Shown here: positions 9,588-18,041 of the stretch, in pieces
Layout: every line of letters starts with the position of its first letter
Numbering within the stretch: position 1 is the stretch's first letter
Source: Nocardia terpenica
Lineage (GTDB): Bacteria > Actinomycetota > Actinomycetes > Mycobacteriales > Mycobacteriaceae
Reading direction: 5' to 3'
Length of the DNA stretch: 64,000 nt
NCBI RefSeq assembly: GCF_013186535.1
Contig: NZ_JABMCZ010000003.1
Span: 186,001-250,000, forward strand
Program-made: the position numbers and the translations under genes
The notes under the pieces: model-generated
Database searches by the model: none
The model's input: only the letters and a program-made list of their open reading frames with translations
What the model was told of the DNA's origin: nothing

Positions 9588-9766
9588 ACGGCCCTCCGTC
9601 GAGTCGGCGGCGGGTGGTTCGGCTTGATATTACGTGTCCCCCCGGCATTTCCCGCCTGCGGCACCAAAGCCTCAACCACGAACCCACCAGTACGGCTATA
9701 GCCCTGCAACCGCAGTTGTGTTCGGGGTCACTTCGCGGCTCCGGTTCGGTACGCCGGGTTCTGTGT

Positions 9767-9789
9767 CCCCGGCGCGCTTTTGGCCGGGG
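9767..9789 (+). repeat. Dispersed palindromic element, copy 1
   Basis: Stem CCCCGGC/GCCGGGG around loop GCGCTTTTG. It sits two bases beyond the stop codon of the minus-strand membrane protein gene. The outermost stem pair here is C-G, whereas most other copies have T-A, so the base pairing is kept although the sequence changed. No tandem half-units are evident beside it. Confidence 0.85.
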
Positions 9790-9790
9790 C

Positions 9791-11152
9791 CTACTCCCGC
9801 TCCTCACCGCTCTCCGCCGTCTCGACCGTTCGATTCGGCGTCGGAGTTCTCCAGCGGCGCAGGGCGATCAGGCCGACGATGCAGCCGGTGGTGACGGCCA
9901 GTGCGGTCCAGCTCGGGATCGGGGAGCTTGCCATGGGGACCTGGCACACGTACCAGTGGCCGCCGTCGACGGTGACATCGGTGAAGTCGCCGCGGCTGAC
10001 CCGATCGCGCAGCGCGGGCACGATCGACGGCACGAACACGATGGACAGGCCGAGCACGCGCGTCGGGTTGTAGCGCGGCGCCGCGCTGCCGAAGCAGTAC
10101 CCGGCCAGCACCGCCAGCAGCACGCTGATCGTCGCGGCCCGGGTGCGCTCGTGTCCGACGGCCGCGGCGGTGAGGGCATTGCCCAGCGCCAGCATCGCCA
10201 GCAGGACCAGGGTCGCCATCGGGGCCGGGCGGCGGAAGCCCAGCAGAATGCCGAACCCGGTGAGCGCCACCAGCGGAGCCGCGGCCCAGCCGGGCAGCCA
10301 CGCGGGCATCAGCGCCCCGCCCACCGCCGACAGCGACACCGCCAGCAGGATCAGCGTGCCGTCCCGGCGGGGCAGCAGCATCGCGGCGATCAGCCCCGCG
10401 ACCACGATCGCCGCCACCGCCAGCGCGATATCCGCGGTGTCGTCGGCGCGCCGCGTCAGCCACTCCGCGCCGAACAGCGTGATCGTGACGAACAGCAGCC
10501 CGGCCAGGATCGGCGCCATCGGCAGCTCCACCGAGCGGCGCTCCACCCCGGTGCGGTGCCGGTTCACCAGGGTGCCGAGCGCGACCAGGGCCACGGTCAG
10601 CTCGATCAGCCACAGCGGCGGGGAGTCCGTGGCGGGCCAGTGCATCGGGCGATCCGCCTCCAGCACCTCGTCGATGTGCCCGGTCGGCATGGCCGCGCCG
10701 ATCACCACGCTGCCCAATCCGCCCAGCGTCCAGCCGAACACCTGCATCCGGCCGTGCAGCACCGCCACCGCGATGCCGCCCAGCAGGATGCCGCCGGACA
10801 GGGAGTCGATGAAGTTCAGCGTGGGCAGCGAGACGCCCGGATCGCCGCGATGCCCGATCAGATGGTTGATCAGCATGATCGTGATCCCGCACAGCGCCGA
10901 ACCCCAGGCGGCCAGGGCGTGATTGACGGTGGTGGCCATCACCGCGACGATCACCGCCACGAGGGCGCCCGCGGCGATGGCGCGCGGCAGGCTGTAGGCG
11001 AGCAGATCCAGTTGCAGCGTCGTGGTGTCCGCGGTCCACGCGAAGTCGATGGGCAATAGCAGCGACAGCCCGGCTACCAGCGTGGCCAGGCAGGCCGTCA
11101 CCGTCTCGACCACCCCGTACGAGGTCCGCACCAGGCGAAAATACCTGTGCAC
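9791..11152 (-). CDS. Polytopic membrane protein of unknown function
   Basis: A 453-residue protein with about twelve hydrophobic helices spread over the whole length and no catalytic motif I recognise. The first residues are MHRYFRLVRTSYG; the last 35 residues are hydrophilic (RTPTPNRTVETAESGEERE). The start is GTG at 11152, 57 bases downstream of the AAA ATPase gene, suggesting cotranscription. It could be a transporter-like or envelope protein, but the sequence gives no basis for a specific function. A palindromic element lies directly beyond its stop. Confidence 0.75.
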   Translation of the reverse strand: MHRYFRLVRTSYGVVETVTACLATLVAGLSLLLPIDFAWTADTTTLQLDLLAYSLPRAIAAGALVAVIVAVMATTVNHALAAWGSALCGITIMLINHLIGHRGDPGVSLPTLNFIDSLSGGILLGGIAVAVLHGRMQVFGWTLGGLGSVVIGAAMPTGHIDEVLEADRPMHWPATDSPPLWLIELTVALVALGTLVNRHRTGVERRSVELPMAPILAGLLFVTITLFGAEWLTRRADDTADIALAVAAIVVAGLIAAMLLPRRDGTLILLAVSLSAVGGALMPAWLPGWAAAPLVALTGFGILLGFRRPAPMATLVLLAMLALGNALTAAAVGHERTRAATISVLLAVLAGYCFGSAAPRYNPTRVLGLSIVFVPSIVPALRDRVSRGDFTDVTVDGGHWYVCQVPMASSPIPSWTALAVTTGCIVGLIALRRWRTPTPNRTVETAESGEERE

Positions 11153-11209
11153 CGGGCCACTTCCGGGTCCGACGTGCCGGTTACGAGGGATTTGCCTCCC
11201 TCGCCCGGC

Positions 11210-13426
11210 TCAGAGGTAGCCGCCGGTGGCGCGCTGCTCGGCGTACCCGCGCAGCGATTCCACCTGCTGCGCGTCCAGCGACGGTCGCACCGCCGATCGG
11301 GCCGCGGCGACATCGGCGGCGGTCACGTCGGCGGCGTCCACATCGCGCCGCATCGCCGCCAGCGCCGCCTCGCGCAGCAGGGCGGAGCAGTCGGCGGCCG
11401 AGTAGCCGTCCAGCTCGGTGGCCAGCGCGGCCAGATCCACGGCGGCGTCCAGCGGCACGGATTTGCTTGCGGTGCGCAGGATTTCGGTGCGCGCGTGGGC
11501 GTCCGGCGGCGGCACGAACACCAGCCGCTCCAGGCGGCCCGGGCGCAGCAGCGCCGGATCGATCAGCTCCGGGCGGTTGGTCGCGCCGACCACCACCACA
11601 TCGCGCAGCGGCTCCACCCCGTCCAGCTCGGTGAGCAGGGCCGCCACCACCCGGTCGCCGACGCCGGAGTCGCTGCTCTGCCCGCGGCGCGGGGCCAGCG
11701 CGTCGATCTCGTCCAGGAAGATCAGCGAGGGCGCGGAATCGCGGGCGCGCTGGAACAGTTCGCGGACCGCACGCTCGGAGGAGCCGACCCACTTGTCCAT
11801 CAGCTCCGCGCCCTTCACCGCGTGCACGCTGAGCTGACCGCTGCCCGCCAGCGCGCGGACCAGGAAGGTCTTACCGCAGCCGGGCGGGCCGTACAGCAGC
11901 ACGCCGCGCGGCGGGTCGATGCCGAGGCGGGCGAAGGAGTCCGGGTGCCGCAGCGGCCACAGCACCGCCTCGGTCAGCGCCTGCTTGGTCTCGACCATAT
12001 CGCCGACGTCGTCGAGGCTGAGGCTGCCGATCGCGAGTTCCTCGGCGCCCGAACGCGACAGCGGGCGGATGACCTGCAGCGCGTCCACCAGATCCGGCTG
12101 GGTCAGGATGGGATCGGTGTGGTCGCGGCTGGCCCGCGAGGCCGCCCGCAGCGCCGCCTCCCGGCACAGCGCCGCCAGATCCGAGACGACGAAACCCGGT
12201 GTGCGCGAGGCGATCTCGTCGAGCTTCAGGCCGTCGACCGGCACCTTGCGCAGCAGCTGTTCGAGCAGGTCCTTGCGCACGGCCGCGGTCGGCAGCGTCA
12301 GGGCGACCTCGCGATCGCAGAGATCCGGTGCGCGCAAACGACTGTCGAGCCCCGCGGGGTGCGCGGTGGTGGCGAGGAAGGCGACCCCGGCCGTCGCCAC
12401 CGCGGCGCGCAGCTGATCGAGGATGAGCGTGGCGACCGGTTCCGGGTCGGCGGGCAGCAGCGCGTCGATATCGGTGATCAGCAACACTCCGCCCGGGCCG
12501 GAACAGATTTCGGAGACCGCCAGCCCGACCTCGCGCAGCCGGGTGCCGCTCTCGGTGGCGCCGACGGTGGGCCCGTCCAGCTCCACGATGCGGCGCGGCG
12601 TCGCCACCGCGCGGGCCAGCGTCGCCTTTCCCGCCCCGGCCGGGCCGGTCACCAGCACGCCGAGATGCGGTGGGGCGCCGAGGGTTTTGAGCAGTTCGGG
12701 TTCGTCCAGCGCCAGGCTCAGCCATTCCGACAGCTTGCCCGCCTGCGCGCGCACCCCGGCCAGATCCGCGACCGCGACCGCGGAGGGCCGCTCCCGCACC
12801 AGCATTCGGGTGCCCGGCGCCGCGGCCGCGCCGCCCGGATCGTGCGAGGCGGAGACGGGCGCGCCCACGCCCCACACCACCGCGCTGTTGGGTTGCACGC
12901 TGACCGGACCCGGCGCGGGGTCGGTCGCGGTGACGGTGAGCAGTTCCGAGGTCCAGGCGACGCCGAAGGTCCGCGCCAGCGCCTGCGTCGCGGCCGAGGT
13001 GCTGGTGCCCGGACCGAGGTCGCGCGGCAGCAGCGACACCGCGTCCCCCACGGTGACCACCTTGCCCAGCAGCGCCTGCCGCAGCGTGGCTTCCGGAATG
13101 GTGCGGGTGGCCTGCACCGACCCGGTCACCGAGAGCTGCCGCGCCCCGTAGACGGTCACCGGCGACACCACCACCGTCGCGTCCTCCCGCACTCCGGCGT
13201 TCGACAGCGTCACATCGTCCAGCAGCACCGCGCCCGCGGGCGTCCCCTTCGGCGCCACCCCCACCACGGCCGCGGTCCGCCGCGACCCGATCACCGCGAT
13301 TCCGTCCCACTCCCGCAGCCCCAGCGCCGCGAGCGCCTCCGGATGCAACCGCACCACCCCCCGCCGAGCATCGGCGGCCGAGCGATTCAAACGAGCAGTG
13401 AGCGACAGTTCGGGCACGTTGCCCAT
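11210..13426 (-). CDS. Two-module AAA ATPase of the CDC48 type
   Basis: A 738-residue protein equivalent in position and size to M. tuberculosis Rv0435c. The N-terminal part (about 1-170) resembles the double-psi-barrel N domain of CDC48 (RGVVRLHPEALAALGL). The first AAA module looks degenerate: its Walker A is GPAGAGKA (about 259) and its Walker B LLITDIDAL lacks the catalytic Glu. The second module is canonical, with GPPGCGKT (about 514), IFLDEIDALAP, a sensor 1 (VGATNRPE) and arginine fingers (LLRPGRLERL). It probably unfolds or remodels proteins using only the second ring. The ATG lies 35 bases after pssA; conserved linkage with pssA and psd hints at a membrane-related job. Confidence 0.88.
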   Translation of the reverse strand: MGNVPELSLTARLNRSAADARRGVVRLHPEALAALGLREWDGIAVIGSRRTAAVVGVAPKGTPAGAVLLDDVTLSNAGVREDATVVVSPVTVYGARQLSVTGSVQATRTIPEATLRQALLGKVVTVGDAVSLLPRDLGPGTSTSAATQALARTFGVAWTSELLTVTATDPAPGPVSVQPNSAVVWGVGAPVSASHDPGGAAAAPGTRMLVRERPSAVAVADLAGVRAQAGKLSEWLSLALDEPELLKTLGAPPHLGVLVTGPAGAGKATLARAVATPRRIVELDGPTVGATESGTRLREVGLAVSEICSGPGGVLLITDIDALLPADPEPVATLILDQLRAAVATAGVAFLATTAHPAGLDSRLRAPDLCDREVALTLPTAAVRKDLLEQLLRKVPVDGLKLDEIASRTPGFVVSDLAALCREAALRAASRASRDHTDPILTQPDLVDALQVIRPLSRSGAEELAIGSLSLDDVGDMVETKQALTEAVLWPLRHPDSFARLGIDPPRGVLLYGPPGCGKTFLVRALAGSGQLSVHAVKGAELMDKWVGSSERAVRELFQRARDSAPSLIFLDEIDALAPRRGQSSDSGVGDRVVAALLTELDGVEPLRDVVVVGATNRPELIDPALLRPGRLERLVFVPPPDAHARTEILRTASKSVPLDAAVDLAALATELDGYSAADCSALLREAALAAMRRDVDAADVTAADVAAARSAVRPSLDAQQVESLRGYAEQRATGGYL

Positions 13427-13461
13427 TGTGCCTGTGCCGGTTTCGGGCGCGGCCCGGCTCC

Positions 13462-14355
13462 TCAGCGGCGCAGGTCGTCTCGGCGACCGTGATCGGGGCG
13501 GCGCAGGCGCAGGCGCGCCGAGGAGACCGAGACACGCAGCGCGGGGCGGCGGCGGGAGGCCCGGCGCTGGGCCCGGCGCTCGGCGGGCTTGTGGTGCCAG
13601 ACCTCGGGCCGGGCGGCCACCCAGCGTTGGGACCGCCAGGCGAAGGGGATGTGGCACAGGTACAGCGCCACCAGCACCAGCAGCAGGACGAGCGGGAAGG
13701 TGACCAGGGCGGCGGCGGCCAGCGCCACCAGCACCAGCAGCAGCGCCGCGGCCTGCGGGGCCACCGACACCGACTTCATCGCCAGCGTCGGAATGGTGCT
13801 CACGGCCAGCAGCGCGGCGAACACCGTCCACGCCCCCACCACCGGGAAGCTGTTCCACCAGCCGCTGTGGAACTGTTCGTGCATCGCGACCGGCACCAGC
13901 GCGATCAGCGCCGCGGCCGGGGCGGGCACGCCCACGAAGTACTCGCGCTGCCAATCGGGCCGGGTGTCGTCGTCGATCAGCGTGTTGAACCGGGCCAGGC
14001 GCAGCACCAGGCTCACGGTGTAGATCAGCGCGATGATCCAGCCCGCGCTGTTCTCGCGCAGGAACGCCACGTACAGCACCAGCGCGGGCGCGACGCCGAA
14101 AGAGATTGCGTCCGAGAGCGAGTCGAGCTCCGCGCCGATCTTGGTGGTGGCGTCGAGCATGCGCGCGAGGCGGCCGTCGAGCGTGTCCAGCACCGCCGCG
14201 GCGCCGATCATCGCCAGCGCCACCTCGAGCGAATTGTCCAGCGCGAACTTCACCGCCGACAATCCCGCGCACAGCGCCAGAATCGTCACGATGCTGGGCA
14301 GCAGCCGGACCGACCGCCGCCGACGCCCCGGCCCGACCACGGTTTCCTCGATCAT
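13462..14355 (-). CDS. pssA: CDP-diacylglycerol-serine O-phosphatidyltransferase
   Basis: Makes phosphatidylserine from CDP-diacylglycerol and serine in the membrane. The CDP-alcohol phosphotransferase signature is at about residues 59-81: DGRLAR ... GAELDSLSD, with all expected aspartates. Seven or eight membrane segments fill residues 20-235, followed by an unusually basic Arg-rich tail of about 60 residues, longer than the minimal enzyme. Its ATG overlaps the psd stop (ATGA), so the two enzymes of phosphatidylethanolamine synthesis are coupled. Confidence 0.94.
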   Translation of the reverse strand: MIEETVVGPGRRRRSVRLLPSIVTILALCAGLSAVKFALDNSLEVALAMIGAAAVLDTLDGRLARMLDATTKIGAELDSLSDAISFGVAPALVLYVAFLRENSAGWIIALIYTVSLVLRLARFNTLIDDDTRPDWQREYFVGVPAPAAALIALVPVAMHEQFHSGWWNSFPVVGAWTVFAALLAVSTIPTLAMKSVSVAPQAAALLLVLVALAAAALVTFPLVLLLVLVALYLCHIPFAWRSQRWVAARPEVWHHKPAERRAQRRASRRRPALRVSVSSARLRLRRPDHGRRDDLRR

Positions 14356-15065
14356 GACAGCTCGGCCAGTACCGTCTCCCCGCCGATCGTGCGCTGTCCG
14401 GGGAGAACCAGCGGCTCGGTGCCGGCCGGGAAGTAGGTGTCGACGCGGGAGCCGAAGCGGATCAGGCCGTAGGTGTCGCCGATGGTCAGCGTGTCACCCA
14501 CCGCGGCCTCGCAGACGATGCGGCGCGCCAGCAGGCCCGCGATCTGCACGACCGCCACCAGCCGTCCCGACGCGGTCTCGAGCACCATGGTGTTGCGCTC
14601 GTTCGCGGCGCTGGCCTCGGGCAGATCGGCGGAGCGGAATTGTCCACGCCGGTAGACGATTTCCCGCACGGTGCCGGACACCGGCGTGCGCTGCACGTGC
14701 ACGTCGAGCACCGACAGGAAGATGCTCACCCGGGGCAGCGCGGCGTCGCCGAGGTTCAGCTCGGCGGGCGGCACCGCGGTATCGACCAGCGCGACCTGGC
14801 CGTCCGCCGGGGCGACCACCACATCGGCTCGGTTCGGCGGCACCCGGTGCGGATGCCGGAAGAACGCGGCCGAGGCCGCCGCGGCCGCCAAACCCGTGCG
14901 GCGCACCCACTTTCGGCGCCCGCCGAGCAGCGCCACCGCCAGCGGCGCCGCCACGAACGGCAGGCCGGCGGGGTGCAGCGGCGGAATCGCGTCGCGGACC
15001 AGGTCGGCGACATGGCCGAGACCGGCGCGTTCGGGTGTGCCTGGCGGGGTCGGGCGGCGGGCCAC
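14352..15065 (-). CDS. psd: Phosphatidylserine decarboxylase
   Basis: A 237-residue pyruvoyl-dependent decarboxylase converting phosphatidylserine to phosphatidylethanolamine. One N-terminal hydrophobic stretch (about 31-70) anchors it; conserved blocks are VVVAPADGQV, FLSVLDVHVQRTPVSG and NERNTMV. The C-terminal RFGSRVD contains the Gly-Ser self-cleavage site that yields the pyruvoyl group. The size is that of the short archaeal/actinobacterial class. It is the first gene of psd-pssA-ATPase-membrane protein on the minus strand, divergent from the FabH gene. Confidence 0.94.
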   Translation of the reverse strand: MARRPTPPGTPERAGLGHVADLVRDAIPPLHPAGLPFVAAPLAVALLGGRRKWVRRTGLAAAAASAAFFRHPHRVPPNRADVVVAPADGQVALVDTAVPPAELNLGDAALPRVSIFLSVLDVHVQRTPVSGTVREIVYRRGQFRSADLPEASAANERNTMVLETASGRLVAVVQIAGLLARRIVCEAAVGDTLTIGDTYGLIRFGSRVDTYFPAGTEPLVLPGQRTIGGETVLAELS

Positions 15066-15342
15066 GGGCTCCTCTTTCGTGCGCGGACGGTGGGCGGTGC
15101 TGGACCGCGCTCACACCTTACGGGACGCCGGGCTCCGCAGCGTGTGACGAGGATCCGTTCGCGCACCGGCGACACCCGAACTTGATGTGACAATACGCCC
15201 CCGTAGGGCGGCTTTTCGGGATAACATGAGGGGGCCTCACGTCTGTGGTCGCCTAGCGAGCCGGTGCTGAGGGGAACGTTCGATGAGCGGGTGGGGCCCC
15301 GAGCCCGCAAACGCCTGCCGGCAGGTGCATAGGAGACGCACG

Positions 15343-16371
15343 ATGGCTGCTCGACTCGCCCAGGTGGACGGGGCGGAGTACACCGCCATGCTCGGACTCG
15401 GCGTATATCGCCCCGGTCGGGTGGTCACCAACGACGAAGTCGCCGGACCGATCAATTCCAGCGACGAATGGATCCGCACCCGCTCGGGCATCCGGACCCG
15501 CCGGTTCGCCTCCGAGGAGGAGACGGTCATCGCCATGAGCGTGGCGGCCGCCCGCGACGCGCTGGAATCCGCCGGTGTCACCGCCGACCAGATCGACTGC
15601 GTCATCGTCGCCACCTCCAGCTGGCTGCTGCTCACGCCCGCCGCCGCCCCGCAGATCGCCACCGAACTGGGCATGAACCATCCCGCCGCGTTCGACATCT
15701 CCGCCGGGTGCGCCGGGTTCTGTCACGCGCTGACGCTGGCCTCCGACCTGGTCAAGGGCGGTACCGCCGGTCACGTTCTGGTCATCGGCGTGGAGCGGCT
15801 CACCGACACCATCAACCCCGCCGACCGCGGCACCGCGTTCCTGTTCGCCGACGGCGCGGGCGCGGTGGTGGTCGGCCCCTCCGACGAGCCCGGCATCGGC
15901 CCCACGGTCTGGGGCTCCGACGGCACCCAGCACCACGCCATCCGCCAGGACAAGAACTGGATCGAATTCTTCCGCGAGGTCGAGGAACAGGGCGCCGACG
16001 CGGTGCGACCGTATCTGGCCATGGAGGGCACGGCGGTATTCCGTTGGGCCGCACACTCGTTGAAGAAGGTGTGCCTGGAGGCCATCGAGCGCGCGGGCCT
16101 GTCGCCGAGCGACCTCGACGCCATGGTCCCGCACCAGGCCAACGGCCGGATCATCGAGATCATGGCCCGGGAGCTGCGGCTCGCGGAGAGCTGCGCCCTG
16201 GCCGAGGACATCGAGGAGGCGGGCAACACCTCCGCCGCCTCCATCCCGCTGGCCATGGAGGCGCTGCTGCGCAAGGGCGAGACCAAGCCCGGCGCCGACG
16301 CACTGCTCGTCGCGTTCGGCGCGGGCCTGTCCTACGCCGCCCAGGTGGTGAAGCTGCCGAACTGGCAGTAA
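15343..16371 (+). CDS. Beta-ketoacyl-ACP synthase III family protein (FabH-like)
   Basis: A 342-residue thiolase-fold condensing enzyme. The Cys-His-Asn triad is visible: SAGCAGF (Cys about 123), PHQANGR (His) and EEAGNTSAAS (Asn). It begins fatty acid or polyketide chains by condensing an acyl-CoA with malonyl-ACP. The ATG at 15343 is chosen because AGGAGA stands 7 bases upstream; an ATG at 15283 would add 20 residues with no match to the family. It lies alone rather than in a fab operon, so a role in a special lipid is possible. It is divergent from psd across 277 bases. Confidence 0.88.
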   Translation: MAARLAQVDGAEYTAMLGLGVYRPGRVVTNDEVAGPINSSDEWIRTRSGIRTRRFASEEETVIAMSVAAARDALESAGVTADQIDCVIVATSSWLLLTPAAAPQIATELGMNHPAAFDISAGCAGFCHALTLASDLVKGGTAGHVLVIGVERLTDTINPADRGTAFLFADGAGAVVVGPSDEPGIGPTVWGSDGTQHHAIRQDKNWIEFFREVEEQGADAVRPYLAMEGTAVFRWAAHSLKKVCLEAIERAGLSPSDLDAMVPHQANGRIIEIMARELRLAESCALAEDIEEAGNTSAASIPLAMEALLRKGETKPGADALLVAFGAGLSYAAQVVKLPNWQ

Positions 16372-17070
16372 TCAGCCGAGGTCCCAGGTGACGGTCACGG
16401 TGAACGTCACCGTCTGCGTCCCCGGCTCGAGCGGAATGTCCGGCCCCGCCGCCGCCCCCTGATTGAACCGCGGGGTGGGCGGCGGTGTGCCGCTGCTGGT
16501 TTCGTTGATCGTCTTGACATCGCGCAGCTTCAGCCCGGCCAGCACCGCGTACTGTTCGGCCCGCGCCTTGGCGTCGGCGAAGGCCCGGGCGCGGGCATCG
16601 GCCAGCAGCTTCGAATTGTCGTCGAGCCCGAAGGACACTCCTTGGATGCGGGCGTCGTTGCCGCCGGCCTGCACCGCCGCGGACAGGACCGCCGACGCCC
16701 TGGGCAGATCGCGGACCGTCACGTGCAGGGAGTTCGTGGCCCGGTACCCGGTCACGGTGTGATCGGGCCCGAACTGCGGTTGCAGCGCGACATCCGCGGT
16801 CTGGACGTCCTCGCGCTTGGCGCCCGCCCCGACCACGGCATCGGTGACGGCCTTGGCCTTGTCGTTCGCCTGGCCGATCGCGGTGGAGACATCGGGCGCG
16901 ATCACCTCCACGCCGAGATCCGCGTTCAAGGTGTCCGGCGCGCCGCGCACCTGACCGGAGCCGACCACCGTGACATCACGCGAACCACTGCCGGAACTCG
17001 TGGTCCCGCACCCGGTGAGCAGCAGAGCCGTGCCGACCAGCACGGCGACGGAGCCTGTCATTCGTCGCAT
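16372..17070 (-). CDS. SIMPL (DUF541) domain lipoprotein
   Basis: A 232-residue protein with a signal peptide and lipobox LTGC (about residue 20), followed by a Ser/Gly linker and a SIMPL domain: VTVVGSGQVRGAPDT, SKLLADARARAFADAKARAEQYAVLAGL and a closing TVTFTVTVTW strand. SIMPL proteins are exported and of unclear function. The start was taken at MRRM (17070), where the signal peptide begins cleanly. Convergent with the FabH-like gene: the two stop codons abut. Confidence 0.85.
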   Translation of the reverse strand: MRRMTGSVAVLVGTALLLTGCGTTSSGSGSRDVTVVGSGQVRGAPDTLNADLGVEVIAPDVSTAIGQANDKAKAVTDAVVGAGAKREDVQTADVALQPQFGPDHTVTGYRATNSLHVTVRDLPRASAVLSAAVQAGGNDARIQGVSFGLDDNSKLLADARARAFADAKARAEQYAVLAGLKLRDVKTINETSSGTPPPTPRFNQGAAAGPDIPLEPGTQTVTFTVTVTWDLG

Positions 17071-17140
17071 GCCCCAACCTCCCACGCTCCGCGCGGGAGG
17101 TCGACAGAACACGCCGCGCGCACCGAGACAATCCTGTCGG

Positions 17141-17163
17141 TCCCGGCGTGCTTTTGGCCGGGA
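17141..17163 (+). repeat. Dispersed palindromic element, copy 2
   Basis: Stem TCCCGGC/GCCGGGA, extended by wobble and G-C pairs outside, with loop GTGCTTTTG. It abuts the stop codon of the minus-strand SRPBCC gene and lies upstream of the SIMPL lipoprotein. No half-unit array. Confidence 0.88.
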
Positions 17164-17622
17164 TCAGGACTCCGCCGCCGCCTTGATCTTCTCCAATGTC
17201 GCCTGCATGCCCGTCATCAGGTTCGCCTCGAATTGTTCCTCGCCGCCGAGGAATCGGTCGATCATCATCCGCACCGGCTTGCGCACTCCGATGGGCACGT
17301 CGCGGCGTTCGACGAGGCGGGTGCCGCCGTCGGCGGGCTCCAGCGTGTAGCTCCACACCGTGCCGTTCTCGGTCATCCGGAACGCGAAGGCGCGGTCGGG
17401 CTCGTAGCGCACGATCCGCGAGGTGGTCGGGTAGACGTAGTAGGGCTTGGCGCCGTCGCGATTGAGGTTGACCGTCCAGGTCCCGGCCCGCGGGCTGCCG
17501 AGCGGGATCATCCGGATGGTGGTGGGGCTGAACTCCGGCATTCGCCGCAGATCGGAGACGATCGCCCAGACGCGGTCCGGCGGCGCGGCGATCTGGATCG
17601 CGGCTTCGAGAGTGTTCGGCAA
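17164..17622 (-). CDS. SRPBCC (polyketide cyclase/START-like) family protein
   Basis: A 152-residue single-domain protein with the SRPBCC pattern: an N-terminal strand EAAIQIAAPPDRVWAIVSDL, a central YTLEPADGGTRLVERRDVP strand pair and a long C-terminal helix (FEANLMTGMQATLEKI). Such proteins bind hydrophobic ligands; the ligand is unknown. The start is read as TTG at 17622 because GGAGG precedes it by 6 bases and the domain begins immediately after. A perfect 14-base palindrome lies 35 bases upstream of the start. Confidence 0.8.
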   Translation of the reverse strand: MPNTLEAAIQIAAPPDRVWAIVSDLRRMPEFSPTTIRMIPLGSPRAGTWTVNLNRDGAKPYYVYPTTSRIVRYEPDRAFAFRMTENGTVWSYTLEPADGGTRLVERRDVPIGVRKPVRMMIDRFLGGEEQFEANLMTGMQATLEKIKAAAES

Positions 17623-17656
17623 CGCTGCCTCCGAGGTGCCTCGCGAGAGATGTAAC

Positions 17657-17670
17657 TTCCGGTACCGGAA
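17657..17670. promoter_or_regulatory. Perfect palindrome TTCCGGTACCGGAA upstream of SRPBCC gene
   Basis: A 14-base perfect inverted repeat 35-48 bases before the TTG start of the SRPBCC gene, placed where a repressor of its promoter would bind. The binding protein is not identifiable here. Confidence 0.5.
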
Positions 17671-17826
17671 AATCGTACCGCCGGGTCGAAGATCAACTAG
17701 GTCACATTCTGGTGCGTTGTGGTGTCGAGCCTGTAATACCGGGCACACAATGGCTGATAGACGAGTCGGCAAGCAACAAAGCAGCACACCTGGGCCCAGG
17801 TTCCGTCAGACGCGAGGTGATCGGCC

Positions 17827-17988
17827 GTGAAACTCCGCTTTCTCCTCCACCGCAGGCGCGCGGACGCGCTGCCGCTGCTCCCCGACGGCGACTCCGGAAC
17901 AGCACCCGCCGGTTCCGCCCGCGAGGAACGGCTGGAACGCCTCCTCACGCAACGCGAACTCGATCTCGTGGAACACCACCTGCTGTGA
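17827..17988 (+). CDS. Possible small protein, 53 residues
   Basis: GTG start with GAGGTGA six bases upstream. The product starts VKLRFLLHRRRA and ends with a charged helix (AREERLERLLTQRELDLVEHHLL), with no cysteine or membrane segment. The codon pattern (G/C in third positions) is consistent with coding. It lies 53 bases before the response-regulator fusion and may be a leader gene of that operon. No known family recognised; it could also be chance. Confidence 0.4.
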   Translation: MKLRFLLHRRRADALPLLPDGDSGTAPAGSAREERLERLLTQRELDLVEHHLL

Positions 17989-18041
17989 GCCCGGGGTGAA
18001 CACCCTCGGCAACACTTGCGCGTACCGCCCATACTTTTGAG

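Noticed and set aside
6894..9701. A 935-residue plus-strand frame opposite mrpA
   Set aside because: Its Gln/Arg/His-rich composition is the usual shadow of a GC-rich gene on the other strand; mrpA has clear family motifs.
14033..15190. Arg/Pro-rich plus-strand frame over pssA and psd
   Set aside because: Antisense shadow of two well-supported genes.
15283..15342. Upstream ATG extending the FabH-like protein by 20 residues
   Set aside because: The extra residues do not resemble the family, and the AGGAGA ribosome binding site fits the ATG at 15343.
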